Below, in pieces: positions 53,206 through 60,791 of a stretch of 64,000 bases of DNA. This stretch comes from VAZQ01 sp963841105 (GTDB lineage Bacteria; Pseudomonadota; Alphaproteobacteria; Rhizobiales; Xanthobacteraceae): positions 124,001 through 188,000 of the forward strand of contig CAWJCB010000028.1 in the NCBI GenBank assembly GCA_963841105.1, written 5' to 3'. The notes beneath the pieces are model-generated. The model was not told the origin of the DNA. It made no database searches and was given only the letters and a program-made list of their open reading frames with translations. Each line of letters opens with the position of its first letter. Position 1 is the first letter of the stretch. The position numbers and the translations under genes were made by a program.

Positions 53206-53391
53206 TCAGCGATCGAACGAAAGCTGTTCTCGATGGGCGCTCACATCGGGCGATCTCGTGCTGAGAAGCCCGATCACCGGCAGCGCCTGCTGCCGCGCGC
53301 GCGCCGCAAGCGGCCATGCAACTCCCGCGCCGCCGAAAAGCGTGACAAACTCGCGCCGCCTTAAATGATTGAACCGCACGTGTGCGCCCAC
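53206..53391 (-). pseudogene. ABC-type substrate-binding protein (PF04392 type), N-terminal remnant
   Basis: RRREFVTLFGGAGVAWPLAARARQ followed by PVIGLLSTRSPDVSAHR is the standard N-terminus (Tat-like signal plus first strand) of the abundant ABC_sub_bind proteins of Bradyrhizobium relatives. It stops after about 60 residues at 53206, where a ~320-residue protein would be expected. With the separate C-terminal piece at 53692-53996 this points to decay of one or two such genes. Confidence 0.7.
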
Positions 53392-53691
53392 TGGTTCGAG
53401 GACCCCACCGCATCCTACCCAAATTGGCGTGTCGCGGTCAGGGGGGCGCGGCCTACTTCGCAGTGGACCGGGGGAACTGAACTGTGGAGCAGCTCGACGC
53501 GTCGCATCCCTCCGACAATGGTGCAGAAGACAGCTGAAGCACTGTGAGTGTGGCGAGGATGGGCATGGTTAGCTTGGACCATGTCTCGCTGCATGACTGC
53601 TTTGGGGTTATAAACTGAAAGGCCCACAACGACCAAATCTAAATCCAAACTCATGCAGTGCAGCAAAGACTGTCGGTAGAAATCCGTCATT

Positions 53692-53996
53692 CGTCGGCGA
53701 GTTGCTGGAGATGGGAAGGCACGTCCAGGCCCAGCACCTTGGCGGTCTTGAAGTTGAGGATGAACTCGAATTTGGTCGGCTGCTCGACCGGGATGTCGGC
53801 GGGTTTCGTACCGCGTCAGGACCACGGCAAGCCCCGATCCATCCGCGGTGGCAGGCCATGTCGCTGCCAAAAACGGTCGGCAGCCGTGCACTGGCGCCGA
53901 GGTGACGATGCGAATGCGATTGGCGTTGATGAGGGGATCAGCACAGACATAAAGCGCGTCCGCGCGGTTCTTCAGCATCGCTCTTTTGCGTACCAT
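53692..53996 (-). pseudogene. ABC-type substrate-binding protein (PF04392 type), C-terminal remnant
   Basis: Starting at 53996 one frame reads KNRADALYVCADPLINANRI, the family's late conserved block; after a shift another frame reads ARLPTVFGS-like sequence, and a third ends with DIPVEQPTKFEFILNFKTAK then VLGLDVPSHLQQLADE and a TGA at about 53692. At least two shifts or deletions separate the pieces, so this is a genuine pseudogene. It lies upstream (in gene direction) of the N-terminal remnant, so the two are fragments of different or rearranged copies. Confidence 0.75.
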
Positions 53997-54174
53997 AAGC
54001 AGCCTTCAGCCGCCATGACCCGAGGGCCGGAGTTACGATCTCTCGTTGGCGCGCCGGCATAAAAGCCGACAAACTGTGACAGCCAGCACGCTCGCGGTGT
54101 GAACGCGCCCACAAACAACTGCGACCAATGGTCAAAGAGCCTCGTATCACGAGGCCAAAACAAAAGGAGAAACT

Positions 54175-54390
54175 ATGCGTACACTGTCTGTAATCGCGCT
54201 CGCGGCAGGTATTCTCGCATCGAGCACATCAGCCTATGCGTGGAAGCCGGGCTATCCGAAGCACTGCCACATGGCAAAGCAATGTCATAAGAACACCGAC
54301 TTTCCCTGTAACAGCCCGGCAGAGCAGGATTTGTCGATCTGCAAAAAGCCGGTCTGCGCGATGGTCAAGGTCTGCGACGGAGATCAATGA
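54175..54390 (+). CDS. Small secreted cysteine-rich protein
   Basis: 71 residues. Signal peptide LSVIALAAGILASSTSAYA, then a mature part of about 48 residues with six cysteines and several His/Lys (PKHCHMAKQCHK, FPCNSP, SICKKPVCAMVKVC), consistent with a disulfide-stabilised or metal-binding periplasmic peptide. GGAG-like sequence (AAAGGAGAAACT) precedes the ATG at good spacing. I do not recognise a family. It lies in the tRNA-Leu-bounded island; the 275 bases between it and the tRNA contain no other gene that I can support. Confidence 0.6.
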   Translation: MRTLSVIALAAGILASSTSAYAWKPGYPKHCHMAKQCHKNTDFPCNSPAEQDLSICKKPVCAMVKVCDGDQ

Positions 54391-54665
54391 CCCCTCGATT
54401 GCGACCAGACGGTTCGGAACGAGAGCACGTCAACACGCTCTACAGAAAGCTTGCGGACCGTCCGGTTTTTTCGCTTACGCCGTCCGCGCAGAATCTCGGA
54501 AACAGCACACTAAATTAGTGTCCGCAGCAGGCGTCCTACAGGCGCCAACAACGCCTTTTTCTTCGAGCGACCGCATCGGCACAGCGCAGATTTCTCCTGC
54601 ACGGGAATGGATCGGCCTCTTCCCACATTTCGGAACCACCATCTGCATCGGTGATAGCTGCAGCC

Positions 54666-54750
54666 TGGTGCCCGTGGAGGGAATCGAACCCCCACTCCTT
54701 GCGGAACACGATTTTGAGTCGTGCGCGTCTACCAATTCCGCCACACGGGC
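54666..54750 (-). tRNA. tRNA-Leu (anticodon CAA)
   Basis: 85 nt including encoded CCA. Acceptor stem GCCCGTG/CACGGGC, D arm with GGTAGACGC, anticodon stem CACGA/TCGTG enclosing loop CTCAAAA (anticodon CAA, reads UUG), long class II variable arm, and T arm with GGTTCGATTCC. Its 3' 24 nt are repeated at 51805-51828. Confidence 0.95.
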
Positions 54751-54885
54751 CAGCGGCGCGGATCATAGCGGCGGAGGGAGGGGGGTCAACGCCATGACAA
54801 TGTGAACGCGCGCGCCCCGTGTCATCGCCGCCCTTGCGATATATATGATTCTCATTCCGAACCGTTGCGGAGGACTGACCGCACC

Positions 54886-55428
54886 ATGCGGCAAATGACC
54901 GGCAGCATGCTTGCATCGCGCCCCGTTCTTTCCGCTGCAACCGCGATTGCCGTCGTGGGCGCCGCGACCATTCTGGGGGCTTGGTTCTTCCAGTACGGCG
55001 TTGGCCTCAATCCATGCCCGCTCTGTCTGGAGCAGCGCTACGCCTATTATTTCGCGGTCCCGCTCGCGGTGATGGTTGCGCTCGGCGATCAGGCCGGCGC
55101 ATCGCGCAAGGTGCTGATCGGCGCCCTCATCGCCATTGCCGCCGGCATGCTCTGGAATACGGGGCTCGGCATCTATCATTCCGGCGTGGAATGGGGATGG
55201 TGGGTGGGTCCGCAGGAATGCTCCGGCAGCCTGAGTGATCTCGGCGCTGGCGGCGCTCTCGCCGACAAGCTCAAGTCGATCAGCGTCGTGCGCTGCGACG
55301 AGGCGGCCTGGCGCTTTCTCGGTCTTTCGCTCGCCGGCTACAACGCCCTTATCTCCGCTCTGCTTGCGGCAATCGCCGCCTGGGCGGCTATCACGGAATG
55401 GAATGTGCGCGACCGCGGGGCGCTGTAG
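54886..55428 (+). CDS. dsbB: DsbB-type disulfide bond formation protein
   Basis: 180-residue inner membrane quinone-linked oxidase that reoxidises DsbA. Four hydrophobic helices; first periplasmic Cys pair in NPCPLCLEQR, second pair in the loop CSGSL ... VVRCDE. The ATG at 54886 has GGAGGA upstream; the open frame begins at 54802 but that part overlaps no homologous sequence. The TAG stop is the first codon of a palindromic repeat. Confidence 0.87.
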   Translation: MRQMTGSMLASRPVLSAATAIAVVGAATILGAWFFQYGVGLNPCPLCLEQRYAYYFAVPLAVMVALGDQAGASRKVLIGALIAIAAGMLWNTGLGIYHSGVEWGWWVGPQECSGSLSDLGAGGALADKLKSISVVRCDEAAWRFLGLSLAGYNALISALLAAIAAWAAITEWNVRDRGAL

Positions 55429-55490
55429 CGAAGCGTATTCCGCCGGCCTCACCGCATAGCGTCGCAATACGCTGCGCTATTGCGCCCTAC
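55426..55490. repeat. Palindromic GCGTATTCCGCC/GCGCAATAGCG repeat, copy 1
   Basis: Contains TAGCGAAGCGTATTCCGCCG at the left and an inverted pair CGCAATACGC/GCTGCGCTATTGCGCCCTAC at the right. The same words in inverted orientation occur at 59628-59703, so this is a dispersed element. It provides the dsbB stop codon and lies before the end of the 2Fe-2S reductase gene. Confidence 0.75.
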
Positions 55491-55497
55491 AGCCGCG

Positions 55498-56514
55498 CTA
55501 CAAATCAAGCACCAGCCGCTCGCTCTTGCAGCCGGCGCAACAGATCATCACCTTGGTGTTCGCGGCCTGCTCCTCCTCGGTCAGAATGGCGTCGCGGTGG
55601 TCGGGCATTCCCGAGATCACGCGCTGCTCACAGGCTCCGCAGATGCCAAGCTCGCAGGAATAGTCCACGTCAACGCCGGCATCGAGCAGGACCTGGAGGA
55701 TGCTCTTTCCTTCCGGGATGATGTATTGCTGTCCTGAGCGTGCGAGCTCGACGACAAAGCCGCCGGTCTTGGCCAACTCCTGCTTGGGCGTGAAATATTC
55801 GATGTGGATCTGGTCGCGCGGCCAGCTCGCCGTGGCAGCTTCGAATGCGTTGAGCATAGGTGTAGGACCGCAACAATAAAGGTGCGCATCCTTCGGGGTC
55901 TCGCCAATGATGGAGGTTACGTCGAGGAATTTTCCCGCGCTCTCGTCGTCGAAGTGGAACTGCGACGAGCTCATTCCTTCGAGTGCATGCAGGAACGCCA
56001 TGTCCGAGCGCGAGCGGCAGGCATAATAGAGCTTCCACGAGCGGCCGAGGCTTTCAAGGCGCTGCACCATGCACCAGATCGGCGTGATACCGATGCCGCC
56101 GGCGAAGAGAACAATATGGCCGGCATTCTCGACCAGCGGAAAGTTGTTGCGCGGCGCGCTGATATTGAGCGTCTTGCCCACGCGCAACTCATCGTGCACG
56201 CAACGCGATCCACCTCGGCTTGCCGGATCGCGCTTCACCGCGATGGTATAGTGCGACAGATCGGGTTCGGCTTCGAGCAGCGAATACTGCCGGATGATCC
56301 CGTTGGGCAGATGCACGTCGATGTGGGCGCCGGGCGCGTAGGCGGGCAGCTTTTTGCCGTCCAGGCGCGTGAGCGCATAGATGTTGGTATCGCGCGCCGC
56401 ATACCGGATCGCGGTCAAGCGCACCTCGATCAGGTTGTCCGCTTGCCCCGTTGCCTCCGGCGCTGAAATAAGTGTGGGGGCATCCACCAACGCGTCTCCT
56501 CGCATCAGCAGCAT
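55498..56514 (-). CDS. PDR/VanB-family 2Fe-2S oxidoreductase
   Basis: 338-residue reductase: N-terminal FMN/FAD-binding barrel (GIIRQYSLLE), NAD(P)-binding domain (LFAGGIGITPIWCM, YCCGPTPML) and a C-terminal plant-type [2Fe-2S] ferredoxin domain (CELGICGACEQRV with a late Cys). This is the architecture of phthalate dioxygenase reductase and VanB, which feed electrons to Rieske oxygenases. The start at 56514 is chosen over 56505 and 56862 without strong support. First of a minus-strand run with the amidohydrolase, Rieske ferredoxin and FAH genes; the oxygenase alpha subunit is not in the window. Confidence 0.87.
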   Translation of the reverse strand: MLLMRGDALVDAPTLISAPEATGQADNLIEVRLTAIRYAARDTNIYALTRLDGKKLPAYAPGAHIDVHLPNGIIRQYSLLEAEPDLSHYTIAVKRDPASRGGSRCVHDELRVGKTLNISAPRNNFPLVENAGHIVLFAGGIGITPIWCMVQRLESLGRSWKLYYACRSRSDMAFLHALEGMSSSQFHFDDESAGKFLDVTSIIGETPKDAHLYCCGPTPMLNAFEAATASWPRDQIHIEYFTPKQELAKTGGFVVELARSGQQYIIPEGKSILQVLLDAGVDVDYSCELGICGACEQRVISGMPDHRDAILTEEEQAANTKVMICCAGCKSERLVLDL

Positions 56515-56555
56515 AATTGGGTAGCTCGATAGATAAGCTGCGCACTCAGATAACT

Positions 56556-56636
56556 GTAGGGGCGGGTTCGAAACCCGCCCCTTGCACGCAGCATGCGCGT
56601 AATCAAAGGGAGGGCGGGTTTGAAACCCGCCCCTAC
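56556..56636. repeat. Double-palindrome intergenic repeat GTAGGGGCGGGTT...
   Basis: Two halves, each itself palindromic (GGGCGGGTTCGAAACCCGCCC at 56560-56580 and a near-identical unit with TTTGAAA at 56612-56632), arranged so that the whole begins GTAGGGG and ends CCCCTAC. It lies immediately after the stop of the amidohydrolase gene and before the reductase gene. Confidence 0.8.
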
Positions 56637-56639
56637 CGC

Positions 56640-57881
56640 TTAGGCGGCAAGGTTGCCGAATTTCTTCAGGCTTTCCTTCTGCTTCTCGTTGCGCGGCGGC
56701 AGCTTGAACAGGCGCGCCGCCGTGCCGCCGAGAATATTGTGCTTCGCCTTCTCGGAGAGGAATGGGAGATCGTAGATGACGCTCGGCAGGTCGAAGTCCC
56801 AGTGCGGATAATCGGAGGAATAAAGCAGCTGGGTCTCGGCGTTGATCATGCGCAACGTGCACTCCAGCGCCTGCCGGTCCTGAACCTCCATCGGCTGGCT
56901 GGAGTAGTACATGTCGCGCATGTAGTCGCTTGGCTTCTTCTTGAGCAGCGGGGCTTCCGACGGGCGCATCATGTATTCATGATCGAGCCGCTGCATAAGG
57001 AACGGCACCCAGGCAAGGCCGAACTCGACCCAGATTACCGGCAGCTTGGGAAAGCGCTCCCCCATGCCGTTGATGACCCAATTGGTGCAGTGCAGGATGT
57101 TGTAGAAAGCAAAGCCGAGGGCGTGCACGGAGATGAAACGGTTGCAGGCCCGGAACACCGGCTCGTTCCAGTTCGGCCCGGAGTGGAAGGCAAGCGCGAG
57201 CCCGCGCTCCTCCAAGCTGCTGTAGAGCTTCATGTAGGCGTTGTCGTTGACCTGCAGGTGTCGCACTGTCGTCACCATGAAGCCGGTGACTCCCTTGCGG
57301 CCGCCAAAGGTCTCGACGTGGCGCACGCATGCGGCGGGATCCGAGAACGGCAGGCACAGCATGGAGTACATGCGTCCGTCCGCTTCCGGCAGCACCTTCT
57401 CAGTGACCCAGCGGTTGTACGCCCAGCACAGGTCGATCTCCATCTCCTTCTGCGGGTGCATGCCGATATTGAGCATGCCGGTCGGAAAGAGGCAGGAATA
57501 ATCGACGCTCATCGCGTCCATCCAGCGCTCCCCAAGCTGCACGTCGCGGTGCTTGCCGTTCTCGGTCTTCTCCGAGCGGCGCAGCGGATAGCGAGTCACC
57601 CGCCCGCCCATGTCCTGGATGAAACCGGCATTGGTTGGCACGATGGCGCCGCGTTCGGTTTGCGCGCGCCCGCCCATGGTCCATTGCTTGAAAACCTCGT
57701 TCTCCATGTAGGGCAGGATGTCGTTGTAGTGCTCGTTTTCGTAATGGTGCGCATCCACATCGACAATGAGCATATCATCGAGCTTGCGTTGCACCGCCTG
57801 CTTGCGCGCGTGCGCGAGAAGTCGCGTTGTATTGAGCTCGTCCACGGAGATGCGCCGGCCGCGTTCAGCAATGAGGTCCAT
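56640..57881 (-). CDS. Amidohydrolase-2 family metal-dependent hydrolase/decarboxylase
   Basis: 413-residue TIM-barrel protein of the COG2159/ACMSD-like group (members include decarboxylases and hydrolases of aromatic catabolism). LIVDVDAHHYENEH gives the N-terminal metal-binding histidines; ALAFHSGPNWNEP, PVIWVEFGLAWVPFLM and LLYSSDYPHWDFD carry the later His/Asp ligands. The ATG at 57881 is taken because the upstream 31 residues overlap the preceding gene region and are not conserved. The substrate is unknown. Confidence 0.85.
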   Translation of the reverse strand: MDLIAERGRRISVDELNTTRLLAHARKQAVQRKLDDMLIVDVDAHHYENEHYNDILPYMENEVFKQWTMGGRAQTERGAIVPTNAGFIQDMGGRVTRYPLRRSEKTENGKHRDVQLGERWMDAMSVDYSCLFPTGMLNIGMHPQKEMEIDLCWAYNRWVTEKVLPEADGRMYSMLCLPFSDPAACVRHVETFGGRKGVTGFMVTTVRHLQVNDNAYMKLYSSLEERGLALAFHSGPNWNEPVFRACNRFISVHALGFAFYNILHCTNWVINGMGERFPKLPVIWVEFGLAWVPFLMQRLDHEYMMRPSEAPLLKKKPSDYMRDMYYSSQPMEVQDRQALECTLRMINAETQLLYSSDYPHWDFDLPSVIYDLPFLSEKAKHNILGGTAARLFKLPPRNEKQKESLKKFGNLAA

Positions 57882-57927
57882 GTTTGAGCTCCTGAGTTTT
57901 CCTTTTGACTGCGCGACACGCTCCGCT

Positions 57928-58254
57928 TCAGCGGCCGGTGCAGCTCTGCCACATGCCCAACTCGAATACCGCAAGGTTTGCGGCCTTGAGCAGGCCGCTC
58001 GCCGTGATCATGACTTCGGTGGCCGTGACGCCGCCGCGTTGCGGCAGCGGCAGAAGTGCATCGCCCGCCTCGACCTGCGCCGCGTAGGTCTTGCACACGG
58101 CCGCCATCAGCGCCTGCAGAGCCTCCGGTGTGAGGATATCGCGCCGGCCGCCGGCAAGCGCCTGCTCGATGTTCACGGCAAGACGCTCGGCCGAAAGCGA
58201 ATCCGCCAAGCCGTTATTGGATTCGGGCGCGCCAGCGATTTCAGGTGAGGACAT
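57928..58254 (-). CDS. Hypothetical protein of the catabolic cluster
   Basis: 108 residues, predicted largely helical, no signal peptide. Segments DILTPEALQALMAAVCKTYAAQ and ATEVMITASGLLKAANLAVFELGMW do not match a family I know. Its start overlaps the Rieske gene stop by 14 bases, so it is translated from the same mRNA and probably acts with the Rieske protein or amidohydrolase. Confidence 0.7.
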   Translation of the reverse strand: MSSPEIAGAPESNNGLADSLSAERLAVNIEQALAGGRRDILTPEALQALMAAVCKTYAAQVEAGDALLPLPQRGGVTATEVMITASGLLKAANLAVFELGMWQSCTGR

Positions 58255-58606
58255 AGACCTCCTCGCCTTTTTCCACCACCTTGAACTTACGCAGCTTGAG
58301 CTTCCGGTCGGAAACGCATTCCCCCGTTTTCATGTCGTACTCGTAGCCATGCCACGGGCACACGAAGTGCATCTCGTCCTCGGAAAAATACAGGCCCAGC
58401 GAAGTTTTGTCCGGCAGCAGCCGCTCCTCGACCTTGGCGATGGTGAGCCCCTCGCAAGCGGGTCCGCCCTGGTGCAGGCAATAATTGCTGTAGGCGTAGA
58501 ATTGCCCTTCGTGACGGAACACGCCGATCTCCTTGTCGCCCGCGAAAATGATCCGGCGGTCGCCATCCGAAAACTCGGCAATCTTGCCGACATACTGCTC
58601 GGCCAT
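58241..58606 (-). CDS. Rieske [2Fe-2S] ferredoxin
   Basis: 121-residue soluble Rieske protein. Cluster ligands are Cys and His in NYCLHQGGPACEG and in FVCPWHGYEYDM. No catalytic oxygenase domain follows, so it is either a ferredoxin component or a regulatory Rieske protein. Located between the hypothetical gene (overlap) and the FAH-family gene, supporting an electron-transfer role with the PDR-type reductase. Confidence 0.9.
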   Translation of the reverse strand: MAEQYVGKIAEFSDGDRRIIFAGDKEIGVFRHEGQFYAYSNYCLHQGGPACEGLTIAKVEERLLPDKTSLGLYFSEDEMHFVCPWHGYEYDMKTGECVSDRKLKLRKFKVVEKGEEVYVLT

Positions 58607-58676
58607 TGCGCCCCGCCTCCTTGGTTTCTGTTTTCCAAACGCGCCTGCGAGGGCGTCCCCAATTTAATTATATCGA

Positions 58677-59603
58677 TCAAGCGACCCTGGTCGTCAATGT
58701 CCCGATCTTCTCGATCCAGATCTTCACGACATCTCCCGGCTTGAGGAACTCGCCGCGCGCCGAGCCAACACCCGCCGGGGTGCCGGTGAGGATGAGGTCG
58801 CCTGGATAGAGCGTCATTGCATTGGACAGACGCTCGATCTGCTCGGCGACATTGAAGATCATGTCTTTGGTATTGGAATCCTGCTTTATAACATCGTTCA
58901 CCCACAGCTTGAGGCCGAGGTTCTGCGGGTCGCCGATGTCGCTCGCCGGCACGATCCACGGACCGAGTGGGCAGGAGCCGTCGAACGACTTGTGCTTGAT
59001 CCAGTCTGCTTTGAACACGGATGTGTCGCTGATATTGGCGCGGCGGCCACGGTCGCGCGCGGAGAGGTCGTTGGCAGCTGTATATCCGGCCACATAGGAG
59101 AGGGCCTTGTCCTGGGCAACGTCCTTCGCCTTGCGCCCGATCACGGCGGCGAGCTCGACTTCCCAGTCCACCTCATCCGAGACGCCCGAAATCTTCACGC
59201 TCGCGCCAGGATCGGCAAGCGTCCGCGCTGCCTTCATGAAATGCCACGCCTTGAGGCCCTGGCTATGGGGGTCCGGGTCCGGCGGCCGGTTCATGTGCCG
59301 CGCCATCTCGGCGGCGTGATCGGCGTAATTGGCGCCGGCGCAATAGATCGCCGATGGCCAGCGCACTGGAGCCAAAAGCCTGACGCGCCCGAGCGGCAGC
59401 CCTTTGTCTTTGCCCTTACCGGCGCTCACGGCGGCTTTGCGCAAAGCGCTTTGCGCGCTTCGCCAGTCATGCAAAATGCCGAGAACGCTGGCATAGGCGG
59501 GATTGCGCGTGGTCTTCGCCGCATCGAACATCCTGTCCTCGACGACGAGACCGGCGCGCGGACCGTCGGAGGACTGGTAGGTCGCGAGCTTATAGTCAGC
59601 CAT
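58677..59603 (-). CDS. Fumarylacetoacetate hydrolase (FAH) family protein
   Basis: 308 residues. The FAH-type metal site is seen in DWEVELAAVIGRKAKDV and the AANDLSARD loop; ILTGTPAGVG is the conserved C-terminal block. The family includes fumarylpyruvate and acylpyruvate hydrolases and 2-oxo-hept-ene-dioate hydratases/isomerases of meta-cleavage pathways; the exact reaction is not resolved. First gene of the minus-strand run, divergent from the VOC gene across a palindromic repeat. Confidence 0.9.
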   Translation of the reverse strand: MADYKLATYQSSDGPRAGLVVEDRMFDAAKTTRNPAYASVLGILHDWRSAQSALRKAAVSAGKGKDKGLPLGRVRLLAPVRWPSAIYCAGANYADHAAEMARHMNRPPDPDPHSQGLKAWHFMKAARTLADPGASVKISGVSDEVDWEVELAAVIGRKAKDVAQDKALSYVAGYTAANDLSARDRGRRANISDTSVFKADWIKHKSFDGSCPLGPWIVPASDIGDPQNLGLKLWVNDVIKQDSNTKDMIFNVAEQIERLSNAMTLYPGDLILTGTPAGVGSARGEFLKPGDVVKIWIEKIGTLTTRVA

Positions 59604-59627
59604 TTCGTCGTTCCTCCCTGGCGGGGC

Positions 59628-59703
59628 GTAGGGCGCAATAGCGCAGCGTATTGCGCCGCAGGCGGGCGGGGTCGGCGGAATACGCTTCGCTATTCCGCCC
59701 TAC
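59628..59703. repeat. Palindromic GTAGGGCGCAATAGCG/CGGAATACGC repeat, copy 2
   Basis: Left part GTAGGGCGCAATAGCGCAGCG and right part GGCGGAATACGCTTCGCTAT share 20-28-base blocks with copy 1 at 55426-55490 in inverted orientation; outer ends GTAGGGCG/CCGCCCTAC are inverted. Lies in the divergent FAH/VOC promoter region. The two copies bracket the reductase-to-FAH gene run. Confidence 0.78.
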
Positions 59704-59794
59704 GGCAGAGCGCAAGTGGCGTACAACCATCTCATCTTGCACATCGCAATTGAGTATAGTCGCGAACTAAGGCGCATGACGACAAGGAGAAACC

Positions 59795-60685
59795 ATGATC
59801 AGGCCGAGGCGAATTGGACATGCCACCTTCGAGACGCCCGATCTGGATAAAGCGATCGCATACTACGAAAAATTCATGGGGCTGATCGTGGCGGAGCGCG
59901 AGAAGGACCGCGCCTTTCTCGCTACAAAGATCGGGCAATTGGTGATCGCCCTCAACAAGTCCGATCGGGCGCACTGCGCGAAGCTTTCCTTCGAAGTCGC
60001 GCCCAATTCCGATTTCGGCGACTTGGCCAGCGAGCTTGCCAAGGATGGCGTGCGCAGCGAGATGCGCAACGATTCGATTCCCGGCGTCGGCCAGGTGCTG
60101 GCATTCGCCGACGACAAGGGCACGATCATCGAGCTATTCAAGGAGTGGAGTTATCTCGGCAAGCATGAGCAGGTCCTCGGCATTGGGCCGCTCAAGCTCG
60201 GCCATGTCGCCTTCTTCACCCCCGACATCCAGCGTACCGTCGCCTTCTACGAGAAGGTGCTCGGCTTCCGAGTGTCGGACTGGATTGGCGATTTCTTCTG
60301 CTTCATGCGCTGCAACCCCGATCATCACACCGTGAACTTCTTCACCGGCCCGGAGGTGAAGCTCCATCACATTGCCTTCGAGCTCAAGGATTTCATGCAT
60401 CTGCAAAATTCATGCGAGCTCATGGGACAGAAGAAGATGCCCATCATCTGGGGGCCGCTGCGGCATGGCCCCGGCCACAACGTCGCGATCTATCATCGCA
60501 ACTCGGACGCGCAAATGGTGGAGCTTTTCTGCGAGCTCGATCAGATGAAGGATGAGGAGCTCGGTTATTTCGAGCCGCGTCCGTGGCACCACGACACCCC
60601 GCAACGGCCCAAGCGCTGGACGCCGGGACAAACCAGCGTCTGGGGCCCTCCGCCAACGGCGGACTTCCACGGCACGCAGGCGTGA
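59795..60685 (+). CDS. VOC-family protein, extradiol dioxygenase-like
   Basis: 296 residues made of two vicinal-oxygen-chelate modules. RIGHATFETPDLDKAIAYYE starts module one and KLGHVAFFTPDIQRTVAFYE module two; metal ligands are probably His in GHVAFF, His in KLHHIAFE and Glu in MVELFCELD, as in type I extradiol dioxygenases (catechol 2,3-dioxygenase-like). AAGGAGAAACC gives a near-perfect ribosome binding site. Divergent from the FAH gene; together they suggest ring cleavage followed by hydrolysis. Confidence 0.88.
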   Translation: MIRPRRIGHATFETPDLDKAIAYYEKFMGLIVAEREKDRAFLATKIGQLVIALNKSDRAHCAKLSFEVAPNSDFGDLASELAKDGVRSEMRNDSIPGVGQVLAFADDKGTIIELFKEWSYLGKHEQVLGIGPLKLGHVAFFTPDIQRTVAFYEKVLGFRVSDWIGDFFCFMRCNPDHHTVNFFTGPEVKLHHIAFELKDFMHLQNSCELMGQKKMPIIWGPLRHGPGHNVAIYHRNSDAQMVELFCELDQMKDEELGYFEPRPWHHDTPQRPKRWTPGQTSVWGPPPTADFHGTQA

Positions 60686-60701
60686 CATCGATTGCAATTT
60701 T

Positions 60702-60791
60702 GTAGGTTGGGTCGAGTTCTTCACGAGACCCAACAATGGTGCGGCATTCGCAGGTGTTGGGTCTCGCAAGAAAGCGCTCGACCCAACCTAC
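60702..60791. repeat. Palindromic GTAGGTTGGGTCGAG ... CTCGACCCAACCTAC repeat
   Basis: 15-base perfect outer arms (60702-60716 and 60777-60791) with a second inverted pair inside (GAGACCCAACA and TGTTGGGTCTCG). It sits between the convergent VOC and metallo-beta-lactamase-fold genes, and the right arm supplies the stop codon (60788-60790) of the latter. Similar intergenic palindromes are common in Bradyrhizobium-type genomes. Confidence 0.82.

Noticed and set aside
53415..53690. A real gene downstream of the C-terminal substrate-binding remnant
   Set aside because: The open frame here continues from the remnant out of frame; the sequence has no domain, start or ribosome binding site that could be supported.
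54391..54665. Coding sequence between the small secreted protein and tRNA-Leu
   Set aside because: Open frames are short, lack ribosome binding sites and partly translate the tRNA gene itself.
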